Both the position numbers and the translations under genes were made by a program. Under the pieces are notes generated by a model. It did not search any database. It had not been told where the DNA came from and saw only the letters and a program-made list of their open reading frames with translations. This document shows, one piece after another, positions 8,868-17,424 of a DNA stretch of 64,000 bases (position 1 is the stretch's first letter; the number at the start of each line of letters is the position of its first letter). The DNA lies in NCBI GenBank assembly GCA_016293865.1, contig JAEDDG010000007.1, forward strand, positions 12,965 to 76,964, written 5' to 3'. The stretch is from Oscillospiraceae bacterium. Lineage in GTDB: Bacteria > Bacillota > Clostridia > Oscillospirales > Oscillospiraceae.

Positions 8868-9538
8868 AGCCTTTCCTCCATCACAGACAGGACAAGCGCA
8901 ATGCTCTCGTCCAAAGTTTTTCCTGTCGTATCCACAATCACCGCATCCTGTGCGGCCTTCAGCGGCGCCACGGCCCGGCCGGAATCCTGTGCGTCGCGGG
9001 CAAGCTGCTCCCGGAGCACCGTCTCATAGTCCACGTTCATTCCCTTTGCCGTCAGCTCATCAAAACGCCTGCGGGCGCGCTCGGCGCTGGAAGCGGTCAG
9101 AAAGATTTTCAGATCCGCGTCCGGCAAAACAACTGTCCCGATGTCCCGGCCGTCCATAATCACACTGTATCTGCGGGCAAAAGCGCGCTGCATATCCAGC
9201 AGAAACGCGCGGACCGCCGGCAGCGCGGAAAAATCGGAAGCCGCCAGCGAAACCTCCGGCGTGCGGATCTGTCCGGAAACATTTTCGCCGTTGAGAATCA
9301 TCTGCTGCACGCCTGCACCGTCGTGGTGCAGTTCAATCTGCAAAGACTGCAGAAGCTGCTGCACCGCCTCCGGGTCTGTTTTATCCACACCGGCACGCAG
9401 CGCCGCAAGGCCGACGCAGCGGTAAATCGCGCCGGTATCCACATACATAAAGCCGAATTTTCCGGCGACAGCCCGGGCAATGGTGCTTTTTCCGGCGCCG
9501 CTGGGGCCGTCAATCGCTACCGCATAGGTTTTTTTCAC
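8858..9538 (-). CDS. cmk: Cytidylate kinase
   Basis: Cmk phosphorylates CMP and dCMP to the diphosphates. The P-loop AIDGPSGAGKSTIARAVA is at residues 8-25, followed by VDTGAIYRCVGLAAL and the CMP-binding MDGRDIGTVV (about residues 130-139). The 226 residues match the family. The start overlaps the BaiN-like gene by four bases. Recycling of CMP released by IspF and by phospholipid synthesis may explain its position beside plsC. Confidence 0.95.
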   Translation of the reverse strand: MKKTYAVAIDGPSGAGKSTIARAVAGKFGFMYVDTGAIYRCVGLAALRAGVDKTDPEAVQQLLQSLQIELHHDGAGVQQMILNGENVSGQIRTPEVSLAASDFSALPAVRAFLLDMQRAFARRYSVIMDGRDIGTVVLPDADLKIFLTASSAERARRRFDELTAKGMNVDYETVLREQLARDAQDSGRAVAPLKAAQDAVIVDTTGKTLDESIALVLSVMEERLCL

Positions 9539-10806
9539 AGTGCATGTCCCTCCGTCTGCTGGATTTGTGCCGCAGCGGCATCCGCCGCAGCCTTTGCCGT
9601 GGACCAGGCAATCTGCAGATTGAAACCGCCGGTATATGCGTCCACGTCAAGAATCTCACCCGCGAAATAGAGCCCGTGAACCAGTTTCGACTGCATCGTG
9701 GACGGCGACACCTGCCGCACATCCACACCGCCGGCCGTCACAATGGCCTCGTCCACAGGTCTCGGACCTGTCACGCACAGCCGGAAGTCCTTCAGAAGCC
9801 GGAGCAGCTCCGCCCGCTGGGCGCGCGTCACAGAATTCAGTTTCATATCTCCCGGAATCCCGACACGCTCGAGAACGACAGGAACCATACTGCGGTTCAC
9901 AAGCTCCGGCAGATAATTCGCAAAATTCCGGTTTCCGTACTGTTTGAAATCCCGCAGCAGGCGGGCATCCAGCTTTTCCTGATCAAGCGCGGGCTTCAGG
10001 TCAATCGAAAGCGTATACTGTCCGCCTTCAAAGCTGCGCATATGCGCGCTGGCCGACAGGACAAGCGGACCGGACACGCCGAAGTGGGTAAAAAGCATTT
10101 CTCCAAAATCCGTAAAAACAGCCTTTCCCTTCCGGTCCATGGCCGTCAGACGCACATTGCGCAGGCTGAGCCCCTGCATCTGCGCGCAGCAGCCGTCGCT
10201 GCAGCACAGCGGTACAAGCGACGGCCGGGGCGGAATCATCCGGTGTCCCAGTGCCGCAGCCATCACATATCCGTCTCCCGTGGAACCCGTGGCCGGGTAT
10301 GACACACCGCCCGTGCAGAGTATGGCAGCCGCACAGCTGATCTCCGTATGCTCTCCGCATACGGCAGCAACCGCGCTCTCCGCCGTACGGACGGCACGCG
10401 CACGGTCATAGACCACCTGCACACCGGTCTGCCGCAGCTTCCGCCGCATAGCCTGCACAACTTCCTCCGCACGGTCGGACACCGGGAAGACACGGCCGCC
10501 CCGCTCTGTCTTCAGCGCAACGCCCATGGACTCAAAATATACCATGACATCTGCCGGGCCGAACCGGCTGACAGCGCTGATCATAAACCGGCTGTTGGTC
10601 AGAATCTGATCGAGCACCTCACGGACAGAACAGTTGTTTGTCAGATTGCAGCGGCCTTTTCCGGTAATCCGCAGTTTTTTCCCGGTGTATCCTTCATTTC
10701 GCTCCATCAGGACAACACGCAGGCCCTGCTCCGCAGCCATGGCTGACGCAAGCATTCCGGCCGCGCCGCCGCCGATCACAGCAATATCCGCTTCAATTCT
10801 TCTCAT
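9535..10806 (-). CDS. NAD(P)/FAD-dependent oxidoreductase, HI0933/BaiN-like
   Basis: The flavoprotein is 423 residues from the ATG at 10806. It starts with the Rossmann motif DIAVIGGGAAGMLASAMA and continues with GYTGKKLRITGKGRCNLTNN, a hallmark of the HI0933/BaiN family. The C-terminal GLYFAGEILDVDAYTGGFN also belongs to this family. The annotated activity in relatives is often doubtful; one member acts in bile-acid dehydroxylation, but most are housekeeping proteins of unknown substrate. A longer frame from 10899 would lie inside the RpiR gene and lacks family similarity. GGAG is located about ten bases before the chosen start. Confidence 0.9.
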   Translation of the reverse strand: MRRIEADIAVIGGGAAGMLASAMAAEQGLRVVLMERNEGYTGKKLRITGKGRCNLTNNCSVREVLDQILTNSRFMISAVSRFGPADVMVYFESMGVALKTERGGRVFPVSDRAEEVVQAMRRKLRQTGVQVVYDRARAVRTAESAVAAVCGEHTEISCAAAILCTGGVSYPATGSTGDGYVMAAALGHRMIPPRPSLVPLCCSDGCCAQMQGLSLRNVRLTAMDRKGKAVFTDFGEMLFTHFGVSGPLVLSASAHMRSFEGGQYTLSIDLKPALDQEKLDARLLRDFKQYGNRNFANYLPELVNRSMVPVVLERVGIPGDMKLNSVTRAQRAELLRLLKDFRLCVTGPRPVDEAIVTAGGVDVRQVSPSTMQSKLVHGLYFAGEILDVDAYTGGFNLQIAWSTAKAAADAAAAQIQQTEGHAL

Positions 10807-11650
10807 AAACCTGATACTCCGCCCAGATATCCTCCAGCATGCCGAACTTTGACACAAGATCGTCGCTGGAATGATTGGCCGCGGCCAGAAGCAGCGCATT
10901 AATCAGGCTCAGCGGCGCCACAAGAGAGTCCAGGAAAGAAACCATATTGCTCTTTGCATAAAGCTTGATTGTGGCAATGTGAGCCACAAGAGACGTTTCC
11001 GTGTCCGTGATTCCGATCACCGTCGCACCCATATCCCGCGCATAGCGCATGGCGCGGATGGTCCGCCGGGAATAGCGCGGAAAGCTGATGGCGATAAACG
11101 CATCGCCGCTGGACACACGGATAATCTGTTCAAATATCTCGTTGGCTGAATTCTCACTGACGACACGCACATTCGGAAACAGGAGATTCAGGTAAAAGCC
11201 GAGGAAGCTGGCCAGCGCAGAAGATGAGCGCAGCCCGATTATGTAAATATTCTTCGCATGTACAATAGCGTCCACCGCCGCATCAAACGACGCCTGATCC
11301 AGACCCTCCATTGTATAGCGGATTTTTTCAATATCCGAGCTCAGAACTGAAGCGGGCAGATTGTTGTTGTCAATCAAATCCTTGGAAACCTCAATCCGCT
11401 GAACGGATGTCAGGCAGTTTTTGATGATTTCCTGCAGTGCCTTGCGCATCTCCGGATACCCGTCATAACCGAGATCTGCCGCAAAACGCACCACCGTCGA
11501 CTCGCTGACGCCAACCGTCTCCCCCAGTTTGCTGGCAGTCATGAAGGCCGCTTTGTCGTAATTATCCAGAATATAGGACGCAATCCGGCGCTGTCCTTTG
11601 GAAAAGGTCCCGATAGATTCAGAAATCGCGGACAATACATCTTTATCCAT
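10793..11650 (-). CDS. MurR/RpiR family transcriptional regulator
   Basis: The 285-residue protein has an N-terminal RpiR helix-turn-helix (ASKLGETVGVSESTVVRFAADLGYDGY, split here by its two helices at about residues 36-62) and a C-terminal SIS sugar-phosphate-binding domain (IYIIGLRSSSALASFLG). Such proteins control sugar or amino-sugar metabolism, but no sugar gene lies near. The ATG at 11650 has GGAGG eight bases before it; a TTG five codons upstream is part of that site. It is the first gene of the operon that continues into the BaiN-like protein and cmk, so it may simply be co-transcribed. Confidence 0.88.
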   Translation of the reverse strand: MDKDVLSAISESIGTFSKGQRRIASYILDNYDKAAFMTASKLGETVGVSESTVVRFAADLGYDGYPEMRKALQEIIKNCLTSVQRIEVSKDLIDNNNLPASVLSSDIEKIRYTMEGLDQASFDAAVDAIVHAKNIYIIGLRSSSALASFLGFYLNLLFPNVRVVSENSANEIFEQIIRVSSGDAFIAISFPRYSRRTIRAMRYARDMGATVIGITDTETSLVAHIATIKLYAKSNMVSFLDSLVAPLSLINALLLAAANHSSDDLVSKFGMLEDIWAEYQVYEKN

Positions 11651-11693
11651 TCCGTGTTCCTCCAATCAATAGGCGGGCAAAGCAAAATATATA

Positions 11694-11722
11694 CTTATAC
11701 ATCATACTCTGTTTTGTATCAA
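11694..11722 (-). promoter_or_regulatory. Promoter of the RpiR-cmk-ispH operon
   Basis: Minus-strand TTGATA (11722-11717) and TATAAG (11699-11694) are 17 bases apart. The site lies about 45 bases before the RpiR start. Confidence 0.6.
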
Positions 11723-11746
11723 ATGCAAGTTAATTTTATAAAAAAT

Positions 11747-12454
11747 TCATTTTTGCATCAGAGCAGCAATTTCCCGCTCAGTGAGCCTGCGCCACTCGCC
11801 CGGGCGCAGACGCCCAAGTTCCACGCCGCCGATGCGCACGCGGACAAGGCGCCTGACATGAAGGCCGCAGTGTTCGCACATCCGGCGCACCTGCCTGTTG
11901 CGCCCTTCGCCGATGGTCACCGCCAGGACAGCGCCGTCAGCCGTGTGTTTCAGGATCTCCGCCTGCGCCGGTCTTGTCATATACCCGTCCATTTCAAACG
12001 GCTGCTCCAGCCGCGCAAGCACTGCGTCCGCGTCGCCGTCCACCGACACATGATACGTCTTCTTTTTCCCGGCTGCCGGATGCGCCACCGCATTTGCAAA
12101 AGCGCCGTCGTTGGTCAGCAGCAGAAGTCCCTCGGAATCCATATCCAGGCGTCCCACCGGATACACGCGGACGCCGACGCCGGACAGAAGTGCGGCCACG
12201 CTTCTGCGTCCCCGTTCATCCTGCAGCGTGGTCACATACCCTCTCGGCTTATTCAGTGCAATATATACATGCTCTTCCGGCATGCGCACCTGTTCACCGC
12301 GCACGCAAATCAGATCCGTCTCCGGATCAGCTGCCATTCCGACAACTGCTGTGCTGCCGTTGACTGTCACAAGTCCCTGCTCAATCAGCTTCTCCGCTGC
12401 GCGTCTTGAAGCAATTCCGCATGCAGACAGGATTTTCTGCAACCGCTGCTGCAC
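11747..12454 (-). CDS. 23S rRNA pseudouridine synthase, RluB/RsuA family
   Basis: The protein of 235 residues has an N-terminal S4 RNA-binding domain (RLQKILSACGIASRRAAEKLI) and a catalytic domain with the aspartate in GRLDMDSEGLLLLTND (about residue 102). The C-terminus contains the EGRNRQVRRMCE motif. It probably makes pseudouridine at position 2605 of 23S rRNA, as RluB does in relatives. It lies 17 bases after dacF and appears to be the last gene of the scpA-scpB-gerW operon. The choice between RluB and RsuA rests on the scpAB neighbourhood. Confidence 0.9.
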   Translation of the reverse strand: MQQRLQKILSACGIASRRAAEKLIEQGLVTVNGSTAVVGMAADPETDLICVRGEQVRMPEEHVYIALNKPRGYVTTLQDERGRRSVAALLSGVGVRVYPVGRLDMDSEGLLLLTNDGAFANAVAHPAAGKKKTYHVSVDGDADAVLARLEQPFEMDGYMTRPAQAEILKHTADGAVLAVTIGEGRNRQVRRMCEHCGLHVRRLVRVRIGGVELGRLRPGEWRRLTEREIAALMQK

Positions 12455-12471
12455 AGTTTTTCATCTCCCTC

Positions 12472-13587
12472 TCATTGTTTAAAAAGCAGCCTGATATGAA
12501 GGCGCAGCTTCTCCCGGAAACCGGCGCGCTGCGTCCCGTCCTGACAGACGGACTGTGCCGCAGCAAGCTGCGTCTCTCCGCAGAAAACGCCGCCAATGCT
12601 GACCCTGGCGCTGCCGATCACCTCACCCGCCTGCACATCTGCATAAACAAAATGCGGCAGATACAGGCGGACCTCAATTTCATCCCCATCCGCCGCCAGA
12701 ACCGGCACATCTCCGACGGCCCTGACCGGCAAGAAATCCGCCATGCCGCCGATCACCGGCAGCCGGACAAGAATATCCCCGGCAGACACTGCGCAGCGGC
12801 GGGAGCAGCTGCTCCAGACGGCGTCATACATCTGCATATGATCATTCCAGTCGTCAGGCGCCCCAAGCGTCACGCAGATCAGGCGCGCGCCTGCCCGCTC
12901 ACAGCAGGACACAAGACTGCGGCCCGTGCTCTTTGTGTAGCCAGTCTTGACGCCGCAGGCGCCGGCATACATCCACAGGAGCTTATTGTGATTCACCAGC
13001 GTCCTGCCGCCGGCCGCCGCCGTTTTTGACGCCACAATTTTTGCAAACAGTGCATGATCCATCGCCGCTGCCGCAATCCGCGCCAGATCCAGTGCAGACG
13101 CGCCGTGCCCCGGCGCATCCAATCCGTGTGGATTGCAGAAATGCGCAGTCGTCAGCCCCAGTTCGGCTGCCTTCATATTCATCAGCGCCGCAAACCGCTC
13201 AACGCTGCCCGCTGTATAGCAGGCCAGCGCCGTCGCGGCATCATTTCCGGACACAAGGAGCATTCCGTATAAAAGCTCCCGGACGGTCAGGCGCTCCCCG
13301 GCTTTCAGGTACATGGAGGAACCCTCAATGCCTGTATACTCCGGACGGATATAGACAAGGCTGTCCGGATTGCAGCGCTCAAGCACCACAAGCGCAGTCA
13401 TAATCTTTGTCGTACTTGCAATGCCGCCAGGTGTCCGGGCATCTTTTTCGTAAAGAATCCGGCCGTTTTCAGCATCAATGACCACTGCGCTGCGTGCGGA
13501 AATCCCGGAAGGCGCAGCTGCCGCCGGCAAAACACTGCTCCACAGCAGCACTCCGGCAATCAGAAAAGACAAAAGCTTCTTTTTCAC
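12472..13587 (-). CDS. D-alanyl-D-alanine carboxypeptidase (DacF/S11 family)
   Basis: This penicillin-binding protein trims the terminal D-alanine from peptidoglycan stem peptides outside the membrane. A signal peptide occupies residues 1 to about 25 (cleavage after AAAA). The three active-site motifs are intact: STTK (58-61), SGN (113-115) and KTG in CGVKTGYTKSTG. A C-terminal PBP5-type beta domain follows and may end in a short amphipathic tail. Its position after gerW suggests a sporulation-linked DacF role, but a vegetative DacA role is possible. Confidence 0.9.
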   Translation of the reverse strand: MKKKLLSFLIAGVLLWSSVLPAAAAPSGISARSAVVIDAENGRILYEKDARTPGGIASTTKIMTALVVLERCNPDSLVYIRPEYTGIEGSSMYLKAGERLTVRELLYGMLLVSGNDAATALACYTAGSVERFAALMNMKAAELGLTTAHFCNPHGLDAPGHGASALDLARIAAAAMDHALFAKIVASKTAAAGGRTLVNHNKLLWMYAGACGVKTGYTKSTGRSLVSCCERAGARLICVTLGAPDDWNDHMQMYDAVWSSCSRRCAVSAGDILVRLPVIGGMADFLPVRAVGDVPVLAADGDEIEVRLYLPHFVYADVQAGEVIGSARVSIGGVFCGETQLAAAQSVCQDGTQRAGFREKLRLHIRLLFKQ

Positions 13588-13695
13588 AAATAAGCACCAC
13601 CTTACATTGTCAGGCAGTGCTTATTATTTGCTGCCGGATGCAAAGCAATCCGGAAAATGTGTTGATTGTAAAATCTGCCTCAAAGCACGGCAGGA

Positions 13696-14121
13696 TTATG
13701 CCTGTTCCTCCTGCGTCTGGGATGCCTGCGTGCCTTCGTTCTTCTTTTTGCTGATCAGCGCAGAAATCTTGTCCACAATTTCCGGCGCGTTCTCAATGAT
13801 CCGGTCCACTGCAGAATCTGCAGGCGGCGCGATGTGCAGAATGCGCACGTCTCCGTTTTTGATGACGATAAACGACACAGGCGTAATTTTCACACCGGCG
13901 CCGCTGCCGCCGCCGAAGGCATTGTCAGCCCCTGCCTGCTGCTGTTTGGTCTGGAAATCAGATCCGCCAGAAGCGAAGCCAAAGCTGACCTTGGACACGG
14001 GGATCAGCGTAAGGCCGTCTGCAGTCACAATGGGCTGGCCGACAATGGTATTCACGTCAACCATCTGTCTGATTTTTTCCATTGTCGTTTCCATTAAATC
14101 GCCGATCGGATGCTTATCCAT
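13696..14121 (-). CDS. gerW: Spore protein GerW (YtfJ family)
   Basis: The 141-residue protein shows the GerW/YtfJ signature: PIGDLMETTMEKIRQMVDVN at the N-terminus, VGQPIVTADGLTLIPVSKVS, and a glycine-rich stretch before VKITPVSFIVI. In Bacillus it is needed for normal spore germination with some nutrients. I take the ATG at 14121; an upstream GTG at 14133 is part of the ribosome-binding site AAGGTGG. The gene starts 8 bases inside the DUF2953 gene. Its presence supports an endospore-forming host. Confidence 0.92.
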   Translation of the reverse strand: MDKHPIGDLMETTMEKIRQMVDVNTIVGQPIVTADGLTLIPVSKVSFGFASGGSDFQTKQQQAGADNAFGGGSGAGVKITPVSFIVIKNGDVRILHIAPPADSAVDRIIENAPEIVDKISALISKKKNEGTQASQTQEEQA

Positions 14122-14758
14122 TGAATTGACCACCTTTCTCTTCGGTTGTATTTGTATCTTTCTCCTGATCAGCAGCTGCGCGCGCAGCTTTCACTGACCG
14201 AAAAACGAACGGAAGCAGGGCCCTGACAGCATCCAGAACAACTATTGTCAGCTGGATGCACAGAGATACACGGTCACTGTCCGCAGAAAAATCCACGTCA
14301 GTGCGCAGGTCGCGGTCGCGGACAATACACCCGTTTTCCAGCACCGGCAAAACCGTGCCGAAAAAAGCGGAGGCGCCGCCATAACACAGGGCGGCAGCAC
14401 AGGGATCATCGCCGCCCGCCGCAACATAGTGAATGCAGAGCCGGTCAAACCGCAGGCGCGGCAAAAGCGCGTCCAGAAGCCCGCGAATGTCACCAAGTGA
14501 AGCCTTCAGGCCGCCGGGACTGCCCGGTTTCTTCGGTTCCGCAGACTTCTGCTCAGCCGGCTGCTTTTTCTTTTTCCGCGCCTTCCCGGGTCTGTTCAAC
14601 AGCCCGAAAAGATCAATTTTAACCGGGCCGGCAATGATATACACGCGAAGGCCGTCCTCATCATACAGAATCCGAACGCCCACATGCAGAAGCAGGACAA
14701 CGATTATCAGCAGCAGCAGAAAAATGAGAATTCCGCCGGCGATCCAAAGCGCGGTCAT
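14114..14758 (-). CDS. DUF2953 domain membrane protein
   Basis: Residues 3-27 form a single hydrophobic segment (LWIAGGILIFLLLLIIVVLL), followed by about 185 soluble residues with a lysine-rich stretch near residues 60-80. The architecture and the partner gerW identify it as DUF2953, a protein often located beside ytfJ in Firmicutes. A role in sporulation is likely only by association. It overlaps scpB by four bases and gerW by eight. Confidence 0.82.
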   Translation of the reverse strand: MTALWIAGGILIFLLLLIIVVLLLHVGVRILYDEDGLRVYIIAGPVKIDLFGLLNRPGKARKKKKQPAEQKSAEPKKPGSPGGLKASLGDIRGLLDALLPRLRFDRLCIHYVAAGGDDPCAAALCYGGASAFFGTVLPVLENGCIVRDRDLRTDVDFSADSDRVSLCIQLTIVVLDAVRALLPFVFRSVKAARAAADQEKDTNTTEEKGGQFNG

Positions 14759-15369
14759 GCCTCACTCCCTCCGGTCTCCGGTGTTTCTTCGTCCGGAATT
14801 TCCGCTTTCAGTGCGGCGATTGCGTTTTCCAGCTTCAGCTGCTCCGGATCGGCATCCCTTGCCTCCGGAAGCGGCGGAAGCTCTTCCAGGCTGGAAATGC
14901 CGAAAGTCCGCAAAAACGCCTTTGTCGTCACATAAAGCGCCGGTCTGCCCGGAACAGGCAGGCGGCCGCTTTGTTCAATCAGCCCTCTGTCCGTCAGCAT
15001 TCCTATTGTGTAGGAGCAGTCGACACCGCGCACCTGCTCCACATAGGACTTTGTGACCGGCTGGTAATAGGCAACCACCGCCAGCACCTCCAGTGCCGAC
15101 TGGGACAGCTGCGGCGGCTTGCGCGCCTCCAGCGCAGTGCGGATCAGGTCGGCATACTCCGGCGCTGAACAAAGCTGCAGCGCGTTTTCCAGCTGAACAA
15201 GCCGGATTCCCGCGCGGCGGGCCTGATACTGTTCGTCCAGATGCGAAGCAGCCGCCAGAACCGTCTTTGCATCGGACGCACAGACGGCGGCAATCCGGTC
15301 CACGCCGACCGGCTCACCGGACGCAAATAGTATGCCCTCGATAATCCCTTCCAAATCACGAATTTCCAT
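14755..15369 (-). CDS. scpB: Segregation and condensation protein B
   Basis: ScpB is a winged-helix dimer that joins ScpA and SMC in the condensin complex. The sequence starts MEIRDLEGIIEGILFASGEP and contains VVAYYQPVTKSYVEQVRG and RPALYVTTKAFLRTFGI, all typical. The ATG at 15369 lies 8 bases after GGAGG and gives 204 residues. The frame could be opened up to 15540, but that would run through scpA. The acidic C-terminus is variable in the family. Confidence 0.95.
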   Translation of the reverse strand: MEIRDLEGIIEGILFASGEPVGVDRIAAVCASDAKTVLAAASHLDEQYQARRAGIRLVQLENALQLCSAPEYADLIRTALEARKPPQLSQSALEVLAVVAYYQPVTKSYVEQVRGVDCSYTIGMLTDRGLIEQSGRLPVPGRPALYVTTKAFLRTFGISSLEELPPLPEARDADPEQLKLENAIAALKAEIPDEETPETGGSEA

Positions 15370-16132
15370 TTTCATTCCCTCCGGCGCCCTGAGCTGCACA
15401 GGCAACAAGCAAATCTTCCCCGGCATCCGTAATCGCAACCGCACCTTCACTGCAAAGCTCCAGCAGTGCGATAAACGTAGCCACAAGCTCTGTCCGGCTG
15501 CGGCTGTCACGGTAGAGGGATTTGAGAAAAACAGCGCCATGCCGCCGCAGTGTCATCAGGATTTCCTCCGATTTTTTGGACACGGAATAGATAATCGGCC
15601 TGGGAATGGACACCTGCGGTCCCGCTGCGCTGAGCTTATCCTCACTGGCCAGCACGCGGCGCATGGCCTCATAGAGTTCTTTCCTGTCATGGGAGTACCT
15701 GTAATCCTGACTGCGCTTTTCCGGCTCAGGCGGCTTGGAAAAAAGCCCGCTGCCGGTCCTGTACATCTCAGCAAAAGCGTCAGTCACGCTGCGGATGCGG
15801 GTGCAGACCTCTCTGCCCTGCAGCGTTTCCAGCGAACGCATCAGCTGCTCCAGCTCAGACGGCTCTTTTTCTTCCGACAGCAGCATTTTGGTCTTGATGT
15901 ACACAAGGTAGGAAGCCATCGACACGAATTCGCTGGCGATTTCCAGATCCATCGTCTTCATCTCGTCCAAATACGCCATGTACTGATCCAGCAGCTGTGC
16001 GATCTGAATATCACGGATTTCAATTTTATTCTTGCTCAAAAGCTGCAAAATCAGGGTCAGCGGACCTTCAAAATCATCCAGCTCTTCCCTGTTTTTTACA
16101 ATACCCTCAAGCCTGAAAGTGGGGTCTGTCAT
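15356..16132 (-). CDS. scpA: Segregation and condensation protein A
   Basis: ScpA is the kleisin subunit that links the heads of SMC. The 258 residues contain the family start FRLEGIVKNREELDDFEGPLT (residues 5-25) and the KNKIEIRDIQIAQLLDQYM motif. The helical C-terminus carries VVATFIALLELCSEGAVAI in a slightly diverged form. It precedes scpB with a short overlap and follows an M50 protease gene, an order widespread in Clostridia. Confidence 0.95.
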   Translation of the reverse strand: MTDPTFRLEGIVKNREELDDFEGPLTLILQLLSKNKIEIRDIQIAQLLDQYMAYLDEMKTMDLEIASEFVSMASYLVYIKTKMLLSEEKEPSELEQLMRSLETLQGREVCTRIRSVTDAFAEMYRTGSGLFSKPPEPEKRSQDYRYSHDRKELYEAMRRVLASEDKLSAAGPQVSIPRPIIYSVSKKSEEILMTLRRHGAVFLKSLYRDSRSRTELVATFIALLELCSEGAVAITDAGEDLLVACAAQGAGGNENGNS

Positions 16133-16142
16133 TCTGTCACCC

Positions 16143-16817
16143 TTACATGAAAAGCAGCGTCAGGCCGTTTGCCCACTGGGCAACGACAAAAAAGCGGTCA
16201 AAAAGGAACGTCAGCACGGTACTCAGAACATTGGTCAGCGCACCTGTGACCATAATCACCACCAGCAGGATCATCCCATAGCGCTCATACCGCATAAGCT
16301 GATCATACGCCCGGTCGGAAATAACGGAAAACAGGATCTTGGACCCGTCCAGCGGCGGAATGGGGATCAGATTGAAAACCGCCAGAGACAGGCTCAGATA
16401 GGCTGTGATGTAAATCAGGTTCAGGACAAAGCCGCCTGCCGCTGAACTGTATAAAAACACATACACAAAACCGTACAGCAGCAGCGAAACCAACGAGATG
16501 AGAACATTCGCCAGCGGACCTGCCAGCGCCGTAACCGCCATGCCGCGCTTCGGATTTTTGAAATTGCGCATATCAACGGGGACCGGCTTTGCCCAGCCGA
16601 AATGAACGATGACCATCATCAGCAGGCCGACAGGATCAATGTGGCGCAGCGGGTTCAGTGTCAGCCTGCCGGCGCGCCTGGCCGTATTGTCCCCCAGTTT
16701 ATAGGCCACAAAGCCATGGGCCAGCTCATGCAGCGTAATGCACACAAGAGCCGGAATCACATAATACAAAATGTCCGTCAGCACGGACCAGTCCAGGTTT
16801 TTCAGAATATTTCCCAT
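16143..16817 (-). CDS. Site-2 protease family membrane protein (M50, YwhC-like)
   Basis: This 224-residue polytopic protein has the zinc-binding motif HELAH in VCITLHELAHGFVAYKLGD (about residues 30-34) and the second motif NLIPIPPLDGSKIL (about residues 146-159), so it is a metalloprotease of the M50B type. Five or six hydrophobic segments are visible. Its substrate is unknown; relatives beside scpA are usually left unassigned. There is no Shine-Dalgarno sequence before the start, and a promoter-like pair ends only about 7 bases upstream, so the message could be leaderless. Confidence 0.88.
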   Translation of the reverse strand: MGNILKNLDWSVLTDILYYVIPALVCITLHELAHGFVAYKLGDNTARRAGRLTLNPLRHIDPVGLLMMVIVHFGWAKPVPVDMRNFKNPKRGMAVTALAGPLANVLISLVSLLLYGFVYVFLYSSAAGGFVLNLIYITAYLSLSLAVFNLIPIPPLDGSKILFSVISDRAYDQLMRYERYGMILLVVIMVTGALTNVLSTVLTFLFDRFFVVAQWANGLTLLFM

Positions 16818-16823
16818 AGCACC

Positions 16824-16851
16824 ATTGTATCATATCTGCGCCGCTTTGCAA
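16824..16851 (-). promoter_or_regulatory. Promoter-like pair directly before the M50-scpAB operon
   Basis: TTGCAA (16851-16846) and TACAAT (16829-16824) on the minus strand are 16 bases apart. The predicted start of transcription falls on or next to the ATG at 16817. Confidence 0.5.
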
Positions 16852-17417
16852 ATCAGATTCAAAAGCATCTCCCGGCCTTCGCCCTTTTCAGCGGAAAACG
16901 GCAGGACAGTTGTCTCCTCCGGCAGCTCCAGTGTCTCGCGGATGCAGGCCAGATTCGGTTCAATTTCGTTTTTTTTCAGCTTGTCCAGCTTATTGGCCAC
17001 AACCACCATGGGTCTCATTGTGGATTTAAACCACTGTGCCATGGTCACATCATCCGCAGTGGGTTTATGCCGGGCGTCAACAATCATAACGCCCAGCGTG
17101 ACAAGCTCCGGCTCTGAAAAAAAAGCCTCCATCAGTCTGCCCCAGCGGTCTCTCTCCGCCTTGGGAACTTTTGCATAGCCGTAGCCCGGCAGATCGACAA
17201 AATACAGCTTTTCATCGATTCTGAAATAATTCACATGAATCGTCTTTCCCGGTGCGGCGCCCACGCGTGCAAAGTTTTTCCGGTTCAGCAGACGGTTGAT
17301 GACAGACGACTTTCCCACATTGGATTTCCCTGCGAAAACAATGGACGGCAGCCCGTCGCGGATGAAAGACGCCGGCTTCACAGCAGATGTCACAAAGACA
17401 GCATTGTTTACATTCAT
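16830..17417 (-). CDS. engB: Ribosome biogenesis GTPase EngB (YsxC/YihA)
   Basis: EngB is an essential GTPase for late assembly of the 50S subunit. The motifs are G1 FAGKSNVGKSSVIN (about residues 29-42), G2 PGKT, G3 DLPGYGYAKVP, and G4 NKLDKL. At 195 residues it has the standard size. It follows lon by 7 bases, the common lon-engB order. It forms the end of the tig-clpP-clpX-lon operon. Confidence 0.96.
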   Translation of the reverse strand: MNVNNAVFVTSAVKPASFIRDGLPSIVFAGKSNVGKSSVINRLLNRKNFARVGAAPGKTIHVNYFRIDEKLYFVDLPGYGYAKVPKAERDRWGRLMEAFFSEPELVTLGVMIVDARHKPTADDVTMAQWFKSTMRPMVVVANKLDKLKKNEIEPNLACIRETLELPEETTVLPFSAEKGEGREMLLNLICKAAQI

Positions 17418-17424
17418 ATGTCAC

